A stretch of 33,881 nt of DNA from an uncultured Clostridia bacterium. Its GTDB lineage: Bacteria; Bacillota; Clostridia; Christensenellales; Borkfalkiaceae. Shown here piece by piece: positions 13,716-21,258 of the stretch. Numbering within the stretch: position 1 is the first letter of the stretch; every line of letters starts with the position of its first letter. The stretch spans positions 1 to 33,881 of the forward strand of contig CANQFA010000015.1 of assembly GCA_947597925.1 (NCBI GenBank). Reading direction: 5' to 3'. The notes below the pieces were generated by a model that had not been told where the DNA came from, made no database searches, and saw only the letters and a program-made list of their open reading frames with translations. Made by a program: the position numbers and the translations under genes.

Positions 13716-13744
13716 TTCTAACTGCGCCGCGGGTCGCATACATT
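13716..13744 (+). promoter_or_regulatory. possible sigma-E promoter of spoIVFA-spoIVFB
   Basis: CATACATT (13737-13744) is a perfect match to the sigma-E -10 consensus. The -35 region 14 bp upstream (TTCTAAC) matches only weakly. The spoIVF operon is sigma-E dependent in Bacillus. Just downstream a 9-bp leader hairpin, ATTGCCCGA (13748-13756) with TCGGGTAAT (13770-13778), would form in the transcript. Confidence 0.4.
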
Positions 13745-13796
13745 ATGATTGCCCGAGGGGGAAAGGACTTCGGGTAATTCTGAACCGAGGTGCTAT

Positions 13797-14513
13797 ATGA
13801 ACGATGAAATCAGCTATGCGGAAATGCTCGAGATCCCAGTGGAGACGGTCACCGTCAACCGCAAGGAAAAGAGGAGAAAGGCGGGACTTTCCGACCGCCT
13901 CATCGAGGAGGTAAACGGGCGGGTGGAGACCGATGACCCGCTCTATGCCGAGAGCACGATGATAGGGCGGGACCCCAAGGCGCGTCCCCGCGAAAAGCTC
14001 ATGCGGCGCATCTTGCTCTGTGAGTTCGTGGCGGTCTGTGTGCTGCTCGCCGCCATCTTCCTCACCAATCTCTTTTTAGAGACGAGCGCCATCAATACCT
14101 TCGTGCGTGGGCTCTTCCGCGGGGAGACGGAGACGGCGGACACGCGAACATACTCCGACTTTACCCTCTCGCCCGTGGTGAGTGAAGGGGTAGAGGCGGA
14201 CATCGCGGTCTCGGGGACGGGCGTGCTCTCCTTTACGGCGAAGTGCTCGGTCTACTCTCCCGTGCAGGGCAAGCTCGAGTCGGTGAGCGGAAATGCCACT
14301 ACGGGGTACTCCATCCGCATCCGCCACTCCGATACCTTCTCCACGGTGATCAGCGGTCTCGACGACGTCTATGGCGAAGCGGGCGACACGGTGCGGACCA
14401 ATATCCCCGTCGCCTATTCCGACGGCGAAGGGGAGGTGCGCGTGATGTTTATGGACGGCGACACCGTGCTCTCCTGCTACACGGCCGCGGAGGGGACGCT
14501 CGCTTGGAGCTGA
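13797..14513 (+). CDS. spoIVFA: SpoIVFA-like membrane protein with degenerate M23 domain
   Basis: A 238-residue protein: a basic cytoplasmic N-terminus (about 1-75), one transmembrane helix (about 77-98, LLCEFVAVCVLLAAIFLTNLF), then an extracytoplasmic domain with the fold pattern of M23 (LytM) peptidases, seen in VYSPVQGKLESVSG and YSIRIRHSDTFSTVISGL followed by EAGDTV. The metal-binding histidines of active M23 enzymes are missing (SGL where AHL is expected, VRVMF where HLHF is expected), so it is not a peptidase. In Bacillus SpoIVFA anchors and restrains SpoIVFB during sigma-K activation. The identity is supported by the following spoIVFB and rplU-rpmA genes. ATG 13797 follows GAGGTG. Confidence 0.8.
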   Translation: MNDEISYAEMLEIPVETVTVNRKEKRRKAGLSDRLIEEVNGRVETDDPLYAESTMIGRDPKARPREKLMRRILLCEFVAVCVLLAAIFLTNLFLETSAINTFVRGLFRGETETADTRTYSDFTLSPVVSEGVEADIAVSGTGVLSFTAKCSVYSPVQGKLESVSGNATTGYSIRIRHSDTFSTVISGLDDVYGEAGDTVRTNIPVAYSDGEGEVRVMFMDGDTVLSCYTAAEGTLAWS

Positions 14514-15334
14514 AAAAAGTCAGGGTGCGCGTTCATCCCCTCTTCTGGGCGGTGGGCGCGCTTTCCGCGTTTACGGGAGGGCTCCTCCTCTTTCTCTCCG
14601 CCCTCCTCGCCGCCCTCGAGCATGAGTGTGCGCATGCCCTCATGGCGCGGCGGTACGGCTATACCCTCGACAGGGTCGTGCTCATGCCCTACGGCGCGGT
14701 CATCTCGGGGGAGATGGAGGGGATCGGCAGAAGAGAGGAGCTCGCCGTGCTTGCCGCGGGGCCGCTTGCAAACCTCGCGACGGGCATCTTTTTCGTCGCG
14801 CTCTGGTGGACCTTTCCCGAGGCCTACCCCTATACCGAGCTCGCGGCGGCGGTCTCCTTTTCCCTCTTCTTCGTCAATCTCCTCCCCGCGTATCCCCTCG
14901 ACGGCGGGCGCATCCTCCGCCTCTTTCTCCTCCGTTTCGGCAAAAAGAAAGCCCGCATTGCGGGCATGGTGGCGGCGTTTTCGGTCTGCTCCCTCCTTTT
15001 GGCCTATTTCATATGGACCCTCTTCTCGGAGCCGAACTATTCCGCGCTCTTCTTTGCGGCGGCGCTCGCGGCGGGAAATTTCGGCGGCGGGCGATACGAG
15101 CGGGTCACCTTTTCCCCGAAAAAATTTCTCCACGGCACAGAAGAGAGGCGGGTGGCGGTGGGCGCCGACATGACGGCGGGGGAGGCCCTCCGCTTTCTCC
15201 GCGAGGACAGATACCTCACCCTCCTCCTCTTCGACGAGGGAAAATTTTATGCCGAGCTCTCCGAAGAGGAGCTGCTTGCCGCCCTCGGAAGGGGGGACTA
15301 TGCCGCCCCGCTTGCCTCCATTGCGGCCGTGTGA
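14504..15334 (+). CDS. spoIVFB: SpoIVFB-like intramembrane zinc metalloprotease (M50B)
   Basis: A 276-residue site-2-protease family member. The zinc motif HECAH is at residues 40-44, and the third ligand aspartate is in NLLPAYPLDGG (125-135, Asp133). MPYGAVI after the first helix pair is typical of SpoIVFB. In Bacillus it cuts pro-sigma-K in the outer forespore membrane, turning on late mother-cell genes. There are about six membrane segments; the soluble C-terminus (about 200-276) is where SpoIVFB has a CBS domain, reduced here. The best start is TTG 14504, eight bases after GGAGGGG and overlapping the spoIVFA stop; GTG 14525 is an alternative. Confidence 0.92.
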   Translation: MELKKVRVRVHPLFWAVGALSAFTGGLLLFLSALLAALEHECAHALMARRYGYTLDRVVLMPYGAVISGEMEGIGRREELAVLAAGPLANLATGIFFVALWWTFPEAYPYTELAAAVSFSLFFVNLLPAYPLDGGRILRLFLLRFGKKKARIAGMVAAFSVCSLLLAYFIWTLFSEPNYSALFFAAALAAGNFGGGRYERVTFSPKKFLHGTEERRVAVGADMTAGEALRFLREDRYLTLLLFDEGKFYAELSEEELLAALGRGDYAAPLASIAAV

Positions 15335-15338
15335 GCGG

Positions 15339-15776
15339 TCAGATCATCTCCTTCCAGACCTTTTCGAAGTCCTCCTCGGTGCGTAGGAGCTCCTCGGCGA
15401 GGTCCTTTACGTCTTCGTCAGCAAGGTCGGACATCTCCCCGAGGGAGGTGCGCAGGGCCGTCACGCCCATCACGGTGCCCTGTACCATCATCTCGGCGAT
15501 GTGCGCGGGCGAGCCGTCCTTCATGGCGTTCATCTTGATGCCGCCCCACACCATCGCCTTTTTGAGGGGGCCGGGGTTCTTGAGCTCGATGTTTCGCTCA
15601 TGCGCAAGCAGTGCAGCCCTTCCCCCGATGCGCTCATATTCCTCATGTTGGCGGAGGAGCTCCTCCCGCATCTCCCCGTCCTCCGTCTCGGGCAGAATGT
15701 CCGCAATGGACTGCTTGGCATATTCGCAATTTCTGTGCACTTCGGCGAGGATCTCCTCGCTCTTTTTTATCTCCAT
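15339..15776 (-). CDS. helical, ferritin-like protein of unknown function
   Basis: A 145-residue, nearly all-helical protein that begins MEIKKSEEILAEVHRNCEYA. The spacing of acidic and hydrophobic residues suggests a four-helix bundle. It resembles from memory an uncharacterised clostridial family with the segment HIAEMMVQGTVMG, but no name or activity is assigned. An ideal AAGGAGG lies before the ATG; the promoter is unclear. It is inserted on the opposite strand between spoIVFB and rplU, which are neighbours in Bacillus. Its stop is four bases from the spoIVFB stop, so the two genes converge without a visible terminator. Confidence 0.75.
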   Translation of the reverse strand: MEIKKSEEILAEVHRNCEYAKQSIADILPETEDGEMREELLRQHEEYERIGGRAALLAHERNIELKNPGPLKKAMVWGGIKMNAMKDGSPAHIAEMMVQGTVMGVTALRTSLGEMSDLADEDVKDLAEELLRTEEDFEKVWKEMI

Positions 15777-15842
15777 AGAGACCTCCTTGCAGGAAGTTTG
15801 GGGAAATTTTGCAAAAGTTATGCATCTTACGCGCAAAAGTGC

Positions 15843-15872
15843 TTGACAACGGCCCTTAAAGTATGCTAAATT
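15843..15872 (+). promoter_or_regulatory. rplU-rpmA promoter
   Basis: TTGACA (15843-15848), 18 bp, TAAATT (15867-15872) with a TG two bases before it (extended -10). Predicted start near 15879. Confidence 0.7.
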
Positions 15873-15878
15873 AGATTC

Positions 15879-15965
15879 CGAGCCGCTAAGAACGGGCACA
15901 GAAGTATCCCGAAGGGGATCGCCTATGAGATCTTGCGAGACCGGGAAGAGGAGGTAACACGCGAA
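15879..15965 (+). promoter_or_regulatory. rplU leader, probably an L21 leader element
   Basis: About 87 untranslated bases between promoter and rplU, including GCCGCTAAGAACGGGC, the hairpin ATCCC-GAAG-GGGAT (15906-15919) and a GAGGAGGTAA site (15950-15958). Bacillota rplU genes usually carry a structured L21 leader used for autoregulation; position and content fit, but I have not aligned it. Confidence 0.5.
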
Positions 15966-16271
15966 ATGTACGCAATCATCGAGAACGGCGGAAAGCAGTA
16001 CAAAGTCTCCGAAGGCGACGTGGTGAGAGTGGAAAAGCTCAATGCAAACGTCGGCGACGAAGTCTCTTTCCATGCCATTATGGTCGCGGACGGCGACAGC
16101 GTCACCGTAGGGGAAGACGCCGCGTCCGCCAAGGTGACGGCGACTGTGCAGGCGCAGGACAAGTACAGAAAGATCATCGTCTTCAAGTATAAGTCCAAGA
16201 AGAACGAGCGCAAGAAGCAGGGCCATCGTCAGCCTTTCACCGCGGTGAAGATCGAGAAGATCACCGTCTGA
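15966..16271 (+). CDS. rplU: 50S ribosomal protein L21
   Basis: A 101-residue L21, normal length, which binds 23S rRNA in the large subunit. It begins [18 protein letters not shown], the universal L21 start, and ends with [21 protein letters not shown], the conserved RNA-binding C-terminus. Translation from ATG 15966 is supported by GAGGAGGTAA upstream. It is cotranscribed with rpmA 43 bases downstream; the small protease gene prp (ysxB), normally between them in Bacillota, is absent. Confidence 0.97.
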   Translation: MYAIIENGGKQYKVSEGDVVRVEKLNANVGDEVSFHAIMVADGDSVTVGEDAASAKVTATVQAQDKYRKIIVFKYKSKKNERKKQGHRQPFTAVKIEKITV

Positions 16272-16314
16272 TGCACGGGGCATATCCCGAATACTGAAAA
16301 AAAGGAGAAGAATC

Positions 16315-16587
16315 ATGTTTTTATTTGCATTGTTCGCTCATAAAAAGGGTACCGGTTCCTCCCACAACGGCCGCGATTCCAATGCGAAGCGCCTCGGCGT
16401 CAAGCGGCAGGACGGGCAGGAGGTCCTCGCGGGCACCATTCTCGTGCGCCAGAGAGGGACGGCCATCCATCCCGGCACCAATGTCGGCATCGGCGGAGAC
16501 GACACCCTCTTCGCACTTTCCGACGGTGTGGTGAAATATGAGCGTCTCGGCAGAGACAAGAAAAAAGTCAGCGTCTACGCAAAGTAA
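16315..16587 (+). CDS. rpmA: 50S ribosomal protein L27
   Basis: A 90-residue L27. The conserved [15 protein letters not shown] core begins at residue 8, preceded by a short hydrophobic extension, MFLFALF. In Bacillota this kind of extension is removed by the cysteine protease Prp, exposing the N-terminus that reaches the peptidyl-transferase centre. The cleavage context (two aromatic or hydrophobic residues, then A-S/H-K-K-G) is preserved, so processing is expected, yet prp is not at its usual place. AAAGGAGAAG precedes the ATG. A terminator follows at 16606. Confidence 0.97.
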   Translation: MFLFALFAHKKGTGSSHNGRDSNAKRLGVKRQDGQEVLAGTILVRQRGTAIHPGTNVGIGGDDTLFALSDGVVKYERLGRDKKKVSVYAK

Positions 16588-16605
16588 ACCGAAGTGAAGA
16601 CAGAA

Positions 16606-16639
16606 GGCAGCGGAATGTCCCCGCTGTCTTTTCTTTTTT
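16606..16639 (+). terminator. rplU-rpmA terminator
   Basis: GGCAGCGG (16606-16613) pairs with CCGCTGTC (16621-16628), one G-U pair, followed by TTTTCTTTTTT. The 18 bases GTCTTTTCTTTTTTCGCA starting at 16626 recur exactly at 17767-17784. Confidence 0.85.
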
Positions 16640-16668
16640 CGCAAGCGGGCGGAATTTCGGATTTTCCA

Positions 16669-16697
16669 TTGTATTTCCCCCGATGCTATGCTATAAT
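16669..16697 (+). promoter_or_regulatory. promoter of the DUF1016 gene
   Basis: TTGTAT (16669-16674), 17 bp, TATAAT (16692-16697). The -35 box is embedded in TTTCCATTGTATTT (16663-16676), which matches the reverse complement of the direct repeat upstream of the RHS gene at 12 of 14 bases. Confidence 0.75.
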
Positions 16698-16730
16698 ATA
16701 GCCGACGACAGCCGAGAGAGGAAGGTAATT

Positions 16731-17720
16731 ATGGTACCCGACAGAAGTTATTCCGAAATCATAAAGATCATTCAATCGGCGCGGGAGCGCGCGTTTTATA
16801 AGGTAAACGAGGAACTCATCGGGATGTATTTGCAGATCGGCAAATTTGTGTCCGAAAATTCTCGCGACGCGGCGTACGGCGACAGTTATGTGGACGGGCT
16901 TGCGGATTTTTTTGCGAAAAATTATCCCGAGCTGAAGGGGTTTACCCGCCGTGGACTCTATCGCATGCGGCAATTTTATGAGCTTTATGGCGAAGACGAA
17001 AAAGTGTCAGCACTGCTGACACAATTGAGCTGGACGAATCATCTTCAGATCATGTCCGCCTGTAAGTCAGCCGAGGAGCGCTACTTTTATATGGCTTTAT
17101 GCGCCAAAGAAAAGTACAGCACCCGCGAACTCGAGCGGCAGATAGACAGCGCATACTATGAGCGCTATATGCTCTCGCAAAAGCCTGCGACGCCTGCGAT
17201 CGCCGAGGCAAAGCGGAGCACATCCAATGTGTTTCTCGACACATACACTTTGGAATTTCTCGCCGTTCCCGAGACGGTCGGCGAGAAGGACTTGCAGCAG
17301 TCTATCATTCGGAATTTGAAGAACTTCATTTTAGAGATAGGCAAAGATTTTTCGTTTGTCGGTGAGGAATACCGCCTGCAAGTGGGCGGACACGATTACT
17401 ATATCGACCTTTTGTTCTATCACCGCGGGCTTTCCTGCCTTGTGGCATTCGAACTCAAGATCGATGAATTTAAGCCGGAATATGTCGGGAAGATGGACCT
17501 CTATCTTGAGGCGCTCGACCGCGAAGTGAAGAAGCCGAACGAGAATCCGAGTGTCGGCGTGATCCTCTGCGCCCGAAAGGACGATGAGGTCGTCGAGTAT
17601 GCGCTGAGCCGTTCGCTTTCACCGACGATGGTCTCCGAGTATAAGCTCAAGCTCATCGACAAGGACCTGCTCCGGAAGAAGTTGAAAGAATATCTCGAGC
17701 TTGCGGAAAACGAAGAGTAA
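16731..17720 (+). CDS. DUF1016 / YhcG-type PDDEXK nuclease
   Basis: A 329-residue protein of the YhcG family. The N-terminal domain (about 1-165, with YLQIGKFVSENS and LTQLSWTNHLQIM) is DUF1016_N, thought to recognise DNA. The C-terminal domain (about 185-320) is a PDDEXK nuclease fold: DYYIDLLFYHRGLSCLVAFELK holds the catalytic aspartate and the E-x-K. Such genes are common in accessory regions, often with restriction or toxin systems; the cellular role is uncertain. It is expressed from its own promoter with GAGAGAGGAAGG as ribosome-binding region, and is bounded by matching 18-bp T-rich repeats. An upstream in-frame codon at 16683 precedes the promoter -10 and is rejected. Confidence 0.9.
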   Translation: MVPDRSYSEIIKIIQSARERAFYKVNEELIGMYLQIGKFVSENSRDAAYGDSYVDGLADFFAKNYPELKGFTRRGLYRMRQFYELYGEDEKVSALLTQLSWTNHLQIMSACKSAEERYFYMALCAKEKYSTRELERQIDSAYYERYMLSQKPATPAIAEAKRSTSNVFLDTYTLEFLAVPETVGEKDLQQSIIRNLKNFILEIGKDFSFVGEEYRLQVGGHDYYIDLLFYHRGLSCLVAFELKIDEFKPEYVGKMDLYLEALDREVKKPNENPSVGVILCARKDDEVVEYALSRSLSPTMVSEYKLKLIDKDLLRKKLKEYLELAENEE

Positions 17721-17739
17721 AGAGGGGTCCATGTCCGCG

Positions 17740-17784
17740 CCTCGGGAGACGAATCGTCCCGCGGAGGTCTTTTCTTTTTTCGCA
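17740..17784 (+). terminator. terminator of the DUF1016 gene
   Basis: CGGGA and TCCCG pair around GACGAATCG, followed after an imperfect outer stem by GGTCTTTTCTTTTTT. The tail is the same 18-base sequence that ends the rpmA terminator. Confidence 0.55.
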
Positions 17785-17803
17785 GGCGAGTAAGTCGCAC
17801 ATG

Positions 17804-17838
17804 AATTGCAATGGAAAAAGACAAAATTGCAATGGAAA
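17804..17838. promoter_or_regulatory. tandem 14-bp direct repeats, 21-bp period
   Basis: AATTGCAATGGAAA occurs at 17804-17817 and again exactly at 17825-17838, two helical turns apart. The second copy covers the position where the -35 box should be; the downstream -10 (17856-17861) has no good -35. This layout is typical of activator binding sites, such as those of LytTR-type response regulators. Confidence 0.6.
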
Positions 17839-17855
17839 TTCTCAAAGTAGTATTG

Positions 17856-17903
17856 TATAATCGAATGTGGAATGAGATACTCATTTTGAAAATTTAAGGA
17901 GGT
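17856..17903 (+). promoter_or_regulatory. -10 box and orphan ribosome-binding site before the RHS gene
   Basis: TATAAT (17856-17861) without a -35, then AAGGAGGT at 17896-17903, an ideal Shine-Dalgarno sequence. No ATG, GTG or TTG follows at a working distance; the RHS frame opens right after it with GTT ACC. Confidence 0.6.
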
Positions 17904-17905
17904 AA

Positions 17906-19291
17906 GTTACCGGAGCGGATAAAAAGACGATCGTCTTGCAGGAAAATAAATACGACGGCGCTAAAGAATATGTCGTCACCTCTTCTTCCTCCTTTGAAAG
18001 CAGAAATTACGACTATATTCGCCCCTTCGAATTGCTTGACAAAGCCACAATAAACGATTATAATTTCAATAGTGGCATTTATACGCCGTCGGGCGCGCAG
18101 CTTAAATACTCTTACGATGCATATTACAATCGTCTGACCGGATTCGCCGCGGCAAACGGCTCCGTAATTTCGGCTGATAATAAGGTGACCTACAGTAAGG
18201 GCCTTCTTGCAAGTGTTACAAACGGCGCGACGAAATATTATTTCGATAGCGACCCTGTCAATGACTTATATCGGTTCGGCATCAAGATCGACTACGATAA
18301 ACATTTGCTCATCCAGTCGATTTCCAAACAAGGGTGGAGAAGTGTCTCCTATTACGGAGTCGGATCGGACGGTAATGTAGATACGTTCACCTTGGGTATT
18401 GACAAGTTCGGCAAGCCTACCGGAGAGTCGTATAATGGCCAACCGATGGTCTCCTATTTCTATACGGGAGAATCTCTGTCGGCCGAGCTCAGCCATATCG
18501 TTGATGACTATATCGGGCAGGAATATGTCGTCTTGTTTAAGGACGATCAGCCCAACGGTTGGCGAATGGGGGATTTCAAGGTAGAGCAATTAGGCAGCGG
18601 GACGCGATATTCGTTCGGAAGCAGCGAAGTTTACGATGTAATCACGGAGTCGGATCAGAAGTCTCCCTTCGCTCGGGGCACCAAAGTCTATGAAGAGAGC
18701 GGGAGTTCTCCCAAAGAGCTCGAGATTTTTTCCTGTGACTATACATATGCCGGAATTGGGCTGCTTTACGAAAAGAAATCTAAAAACGGCACCTATTCCT
18801 ATTCTTATCCGCAAAGCGGAAGCCGTGTACTGCCGATAGCGACAGGTTGTACGTATACGAGCCCTCAGGCATCCCTTGCATGGCAGGCAGAGCTCGATAA
18901 GACGGGTAATATCACGAGATTGACGGAAATAGCAAACGGCTATTCGACGACGCATACTTATGAATACAATTCGTTTGGATACATGACAAAGGAGGATGGA
19001 AAGAAATATACCTACGACGCGCATGGGCGGATGAGTATGGCCGGAGACAAAGTTTGTGCGTATGATAAGTTCGGACGTTTGATAAAACTCGGGGATATAG
19101 AGTTATCGTACGACAAATTCGGGAATCGAACATTCAAGACCGGCGAACAATATTTTTACACGCGTGGAAATCTCTTGGAGAGCATTTTTCGCAAAGCGAG
19201 GTATAGATACGATAGGAACGGCTTGCGATATAGGAAATATATCATAAACGTAGAGATTACATATCATTATAACAATAACCAACTGATTTGA
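17906..19291 (+). pseudogene. RHS/YD-repeat protein, 5'-truncated first part
   Basis: An open frame of 461 codons encoding the YD-repeat shell of an RHS polymorphic toxin: tandem tyrosine/aspartate motifs such as YSYDAYYNRLTGF, YEYNSFGYMTKEDG, YTYDAHGRM, AYDKFGRLIKLGD and SYDKFGNRTFKTG. RHS shells are normally far longer and begin with a secretion or cell-wall domain; none is here, and the first possible start is TTG 17936, 33 bases after a perfect but unused ribosome-binding site. The 5' part seems deleted. The frame ends at TGA 19289-19291, after which the same frame continues as RHS sequence (next entry). Base composition is more AT-rich than the housekeeping genes, consistent with horizontal transfer. 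Confidence 0.75.
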
Positions 19292-20278
19292 GAAGATCAT
19301 TCGGATGGCTGGCAGTTGCGCTTCTTCTACGACCGGATGGGGCCGAGCGGATTCCGTTTGATTGAAGGCAAGACGACGAAGGATTATACATACATTCGGA
19401 ACCTGCTCGGGGACGTGGTGGCGATTGGAGACGAAAGCGGAAAAATCGTGGCACGCTATGAGTACGATGCGTGGGGCAAATGCAGAGTATTGGATCCGGA
19501 CGGCACGGAAAATGCGAGCCTGAGTTTTATCGGAACGATCAATCCACTGCGTTATCGCGGATATTATTACGATTACGAGAGCGGGCTCTACTATCTGATT
19601 ACGCGGTATTATGATCCCGAGACGATGAATTTCCTGACGCGGGATTCCACGGAATACATGGAGCCCATGGCCATCTCGGGGTTAGACCTCTATGCCTATT
19701 GCGGGAATAATCCCCTCATGCGCGTGGATCCCGATGGGACTGTAGGATTTCTTGTTCTGCTTGCCGGTTTTGCTCTTGGATTTCTTTTAAGTGCAGGTAT
19801 TGAGCTTGCAAATGAAGTATACAACGGAGGCGGATGGGAAAATGTAAATGTAGGGAAAGTCCTCTTCGACGGATTGATTGGCGGAATCGGAGGAATTGCT
19901 ACCGCAAGCGGATTAAACGTGCTTCTTATGGCGTTAGTGGGAGCAGGCCTTGGGTTTGCTCAGGGAGTCGGTGATAGTTACTTGACCGGGAAGAGTTTTA
20001 CGGACTCGAATACATGGTGGAGTATTGGCTTCTCGGCTTTCGCAGGATTAGTTGCATATTCATTTGGTGGCGCAGGTGCTAAATATGGGGTTACTTCTGT
20101 TATCGGCGCAATGGAATATGTTTCTGCATCCACAGTTGAGTCAATGGTGGCAATCGGCGGATCCCAAGCGGTCAACAACATGATAGTCGCCATACAACTG
20201 CTCATAGGGACTATTAAACCCGCATTGGCTTCTGTATTATTTGGTCGTTTCCAATCAAAACTTTTTCAAATGCTGTAA
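19292..20278 (+). pseudogene. RHS core end and C-terminal toxin domain, separated by TGA
   Basis: Same frame as the preceding entry, directly after the TGA. It starts EDHSDGWQLRFFYDRMGPSG, a normal continuation, and includes the hallmark of the RHS core end: YRGYYYDYESGLYYLITRYY and LYAYCGNNPLMRVDPDG. After DPDG the variable C-terminal domain (about 180 residues) is glycine-rich and hydrophobic (LLAGFALGFLLSAGIELA, DGLIGGIGGIATASG, then GGAGAKYGV), suggesting a membrane-active or pore-forming toxin; I do not recognise the family. The first start codons in this part (TTG 19316, ATG 19337) have no ribosome-binding site. A candidate immunity gene follows 15 bases later. Confidence 0.75.
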
Positions 20279-20293
20279 ATCAGGAGGAATATC

Positions 20294-20857
20294 ATGGATC
20301 TTGTTTGGGATGTGTCATTTTATACCATATACGCGTTTACCGCATTATATTTTGTCGTCTCTTTGATTCAGCTCTTCCGAAAGAAAAAAGCCGGACTCCC
20401 GGAGGATCGGACTGCCCACACCCCTGTTGCTGCTTGCGGAGCTGCGTTTGGTATCGCACTCGGCATCGTGTTTCTCATACTGGGGTTCACACCCCGTAAA
20501 CTGTTCATGGATGCAGTCCTTTGCGCGTTTTTGGTGATGTGGGACGCGTGGCGGATCATAACGATCGACGGCGACAAGCTCATAATCAGAAGGTACTTCT
20601 GGAAAAAGACATGCAAGTTGGAGGATATCGAAATCGACGGCCTGTGGGCCCGCTATGAGGGGAAGAAATTATTTTTCCTGTTTAAAAAGGACTATCGTTC
20701 GACGTCGACAAACGGATTTTGGGAGAAGCTGGGTAAAAGCGCCAAGCATTTTGATTTCCGCAATCCCCCTCAAAACGAGCCCGCTTCGCAGCCAAGCTCC
20801 CAAGACGAGTCCGACGGCAGTCCCGCCGAGACAGACAGTGACCATAAAAACGACTGA
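20294..20857 (+). CDS. membrane protein, candidate immunity to the RHS toxin
   Basis: A 187-residue protein with three hydrophobic segments (about 10-27, 47-67 and 73-90) followed by a soluble domain (about 95-150) with a PH-like strand pattern (ITIDGDKLIIRRYFWKKTCK) and a disordered acidic tail (PASQPSSQDESDGSPAETDS). It is 15 bases behind the RHS toxin tip, preceded by AGGAGGA, the usual place for an immunity gene; a membrane immunity protein would suit a membrane-acting toxin. It resembles uncharacterised membrane proteins found near RHS genes in clostridia, from memory only. It is intact although the toxin gene is broken. Confidence 0.65.
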   Translation: MDLVWDVSFYTIYAFTALYFVVSLIQLFRKKKAGLPEDRTAHTPVAACGAAFGIALGIVFLILGFTPRKLFMDAVLCAFLVMWDAWRIITIDGDKLIIRRYFWKKTCKLEDIEIDGLWARYEGKKLFFLFKKDYRSTSTNGFWEKLGKSAKHFDFRNPPQNEPASQPSSQDESDGSPAETDSDHKND

Positions 20858-21017
20858 GGAGAAAGCCCTCCCCCCGACGGGGTGAGAGAGAGTGGCGGAC
20901 GGGGGCTCCCTGAAAAGTTCGTAAAGAGAAGAAGAGGGAAGTCTGTTTTGTCTTTCGGCGAGGGGGTGTAGCAGAAAAAGCCGCTTCGTCAATCTCTCGA
21001 AAATTGCAACTTCATTT
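20858..21017. other. non-coding region after the immunity gene
   Basis: About 160 bases with no gene. It contains a GC-rich palindromic stretch, CCCCCCGACGGGG (20868-20882 region) and GGACGGGGGCTCCC. Nothing else is recognised. Confidence 0.4.
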
Positions 21018-21047
21018 AAGCCGACGAAAGTCGGCTTTTTTCTTTTC
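21018..21047 (+). terminator. intrinsic terminator with GAAA loop
   Basis: AAGCCGAC (21018-21025) pairs with GTCGGCTT (21030-21037), loop GAAA, then TTTTCTTTT. Ends the toxin/immunity transcript. The next 210 bases up to the integrase hold an inverted repeat around 21066-21083 and a possible 13-codon reading frame at 21163 (MSVFAWFSAGVPP), but no clear promoter. Confidence 0.8.
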
Positions 21048-21258
21048 CAAAAACACAATTTTCTCGGCGGACGTGTCCGCGCCGATTGACGTTCGCCTGC
21101 TTTTTCCGCTCACCTGTTTGGGGTGTCGAAAGACAAAACAAACGAAATAGTGAGGGAAAAGGCATGTCCGTCTTTGCTTGGTTTTCCGCAGGAGTTCCTC
21201 CGTAAATAAAAAAGTTGTCCGATTTACCCTGTCGTTTTCCATTTCTCATGGCTAACCT

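Noticed and set aside
17827..17861. TTGCAA as the -35 box of the RHS promoter
   Set aside because: It lies 23 bp from the -10, too far for sigma-A; it is part of the direct repeat instead.
19289..19291. TGA read as tryptophan (alternative genetic code)
   Set aside because: Many intact genes in the window, such as lysS, rsmI, spoIVFA and rplU, end in TGA at the expected length, so TGA is a normal stop here.
21163..21204. A 13-codon frame (MSVFAWFSAGVPP) before the integrase
   Set aside because: Too short to judge and no attenuator structure follows it, so it is not called as a leader peptide.
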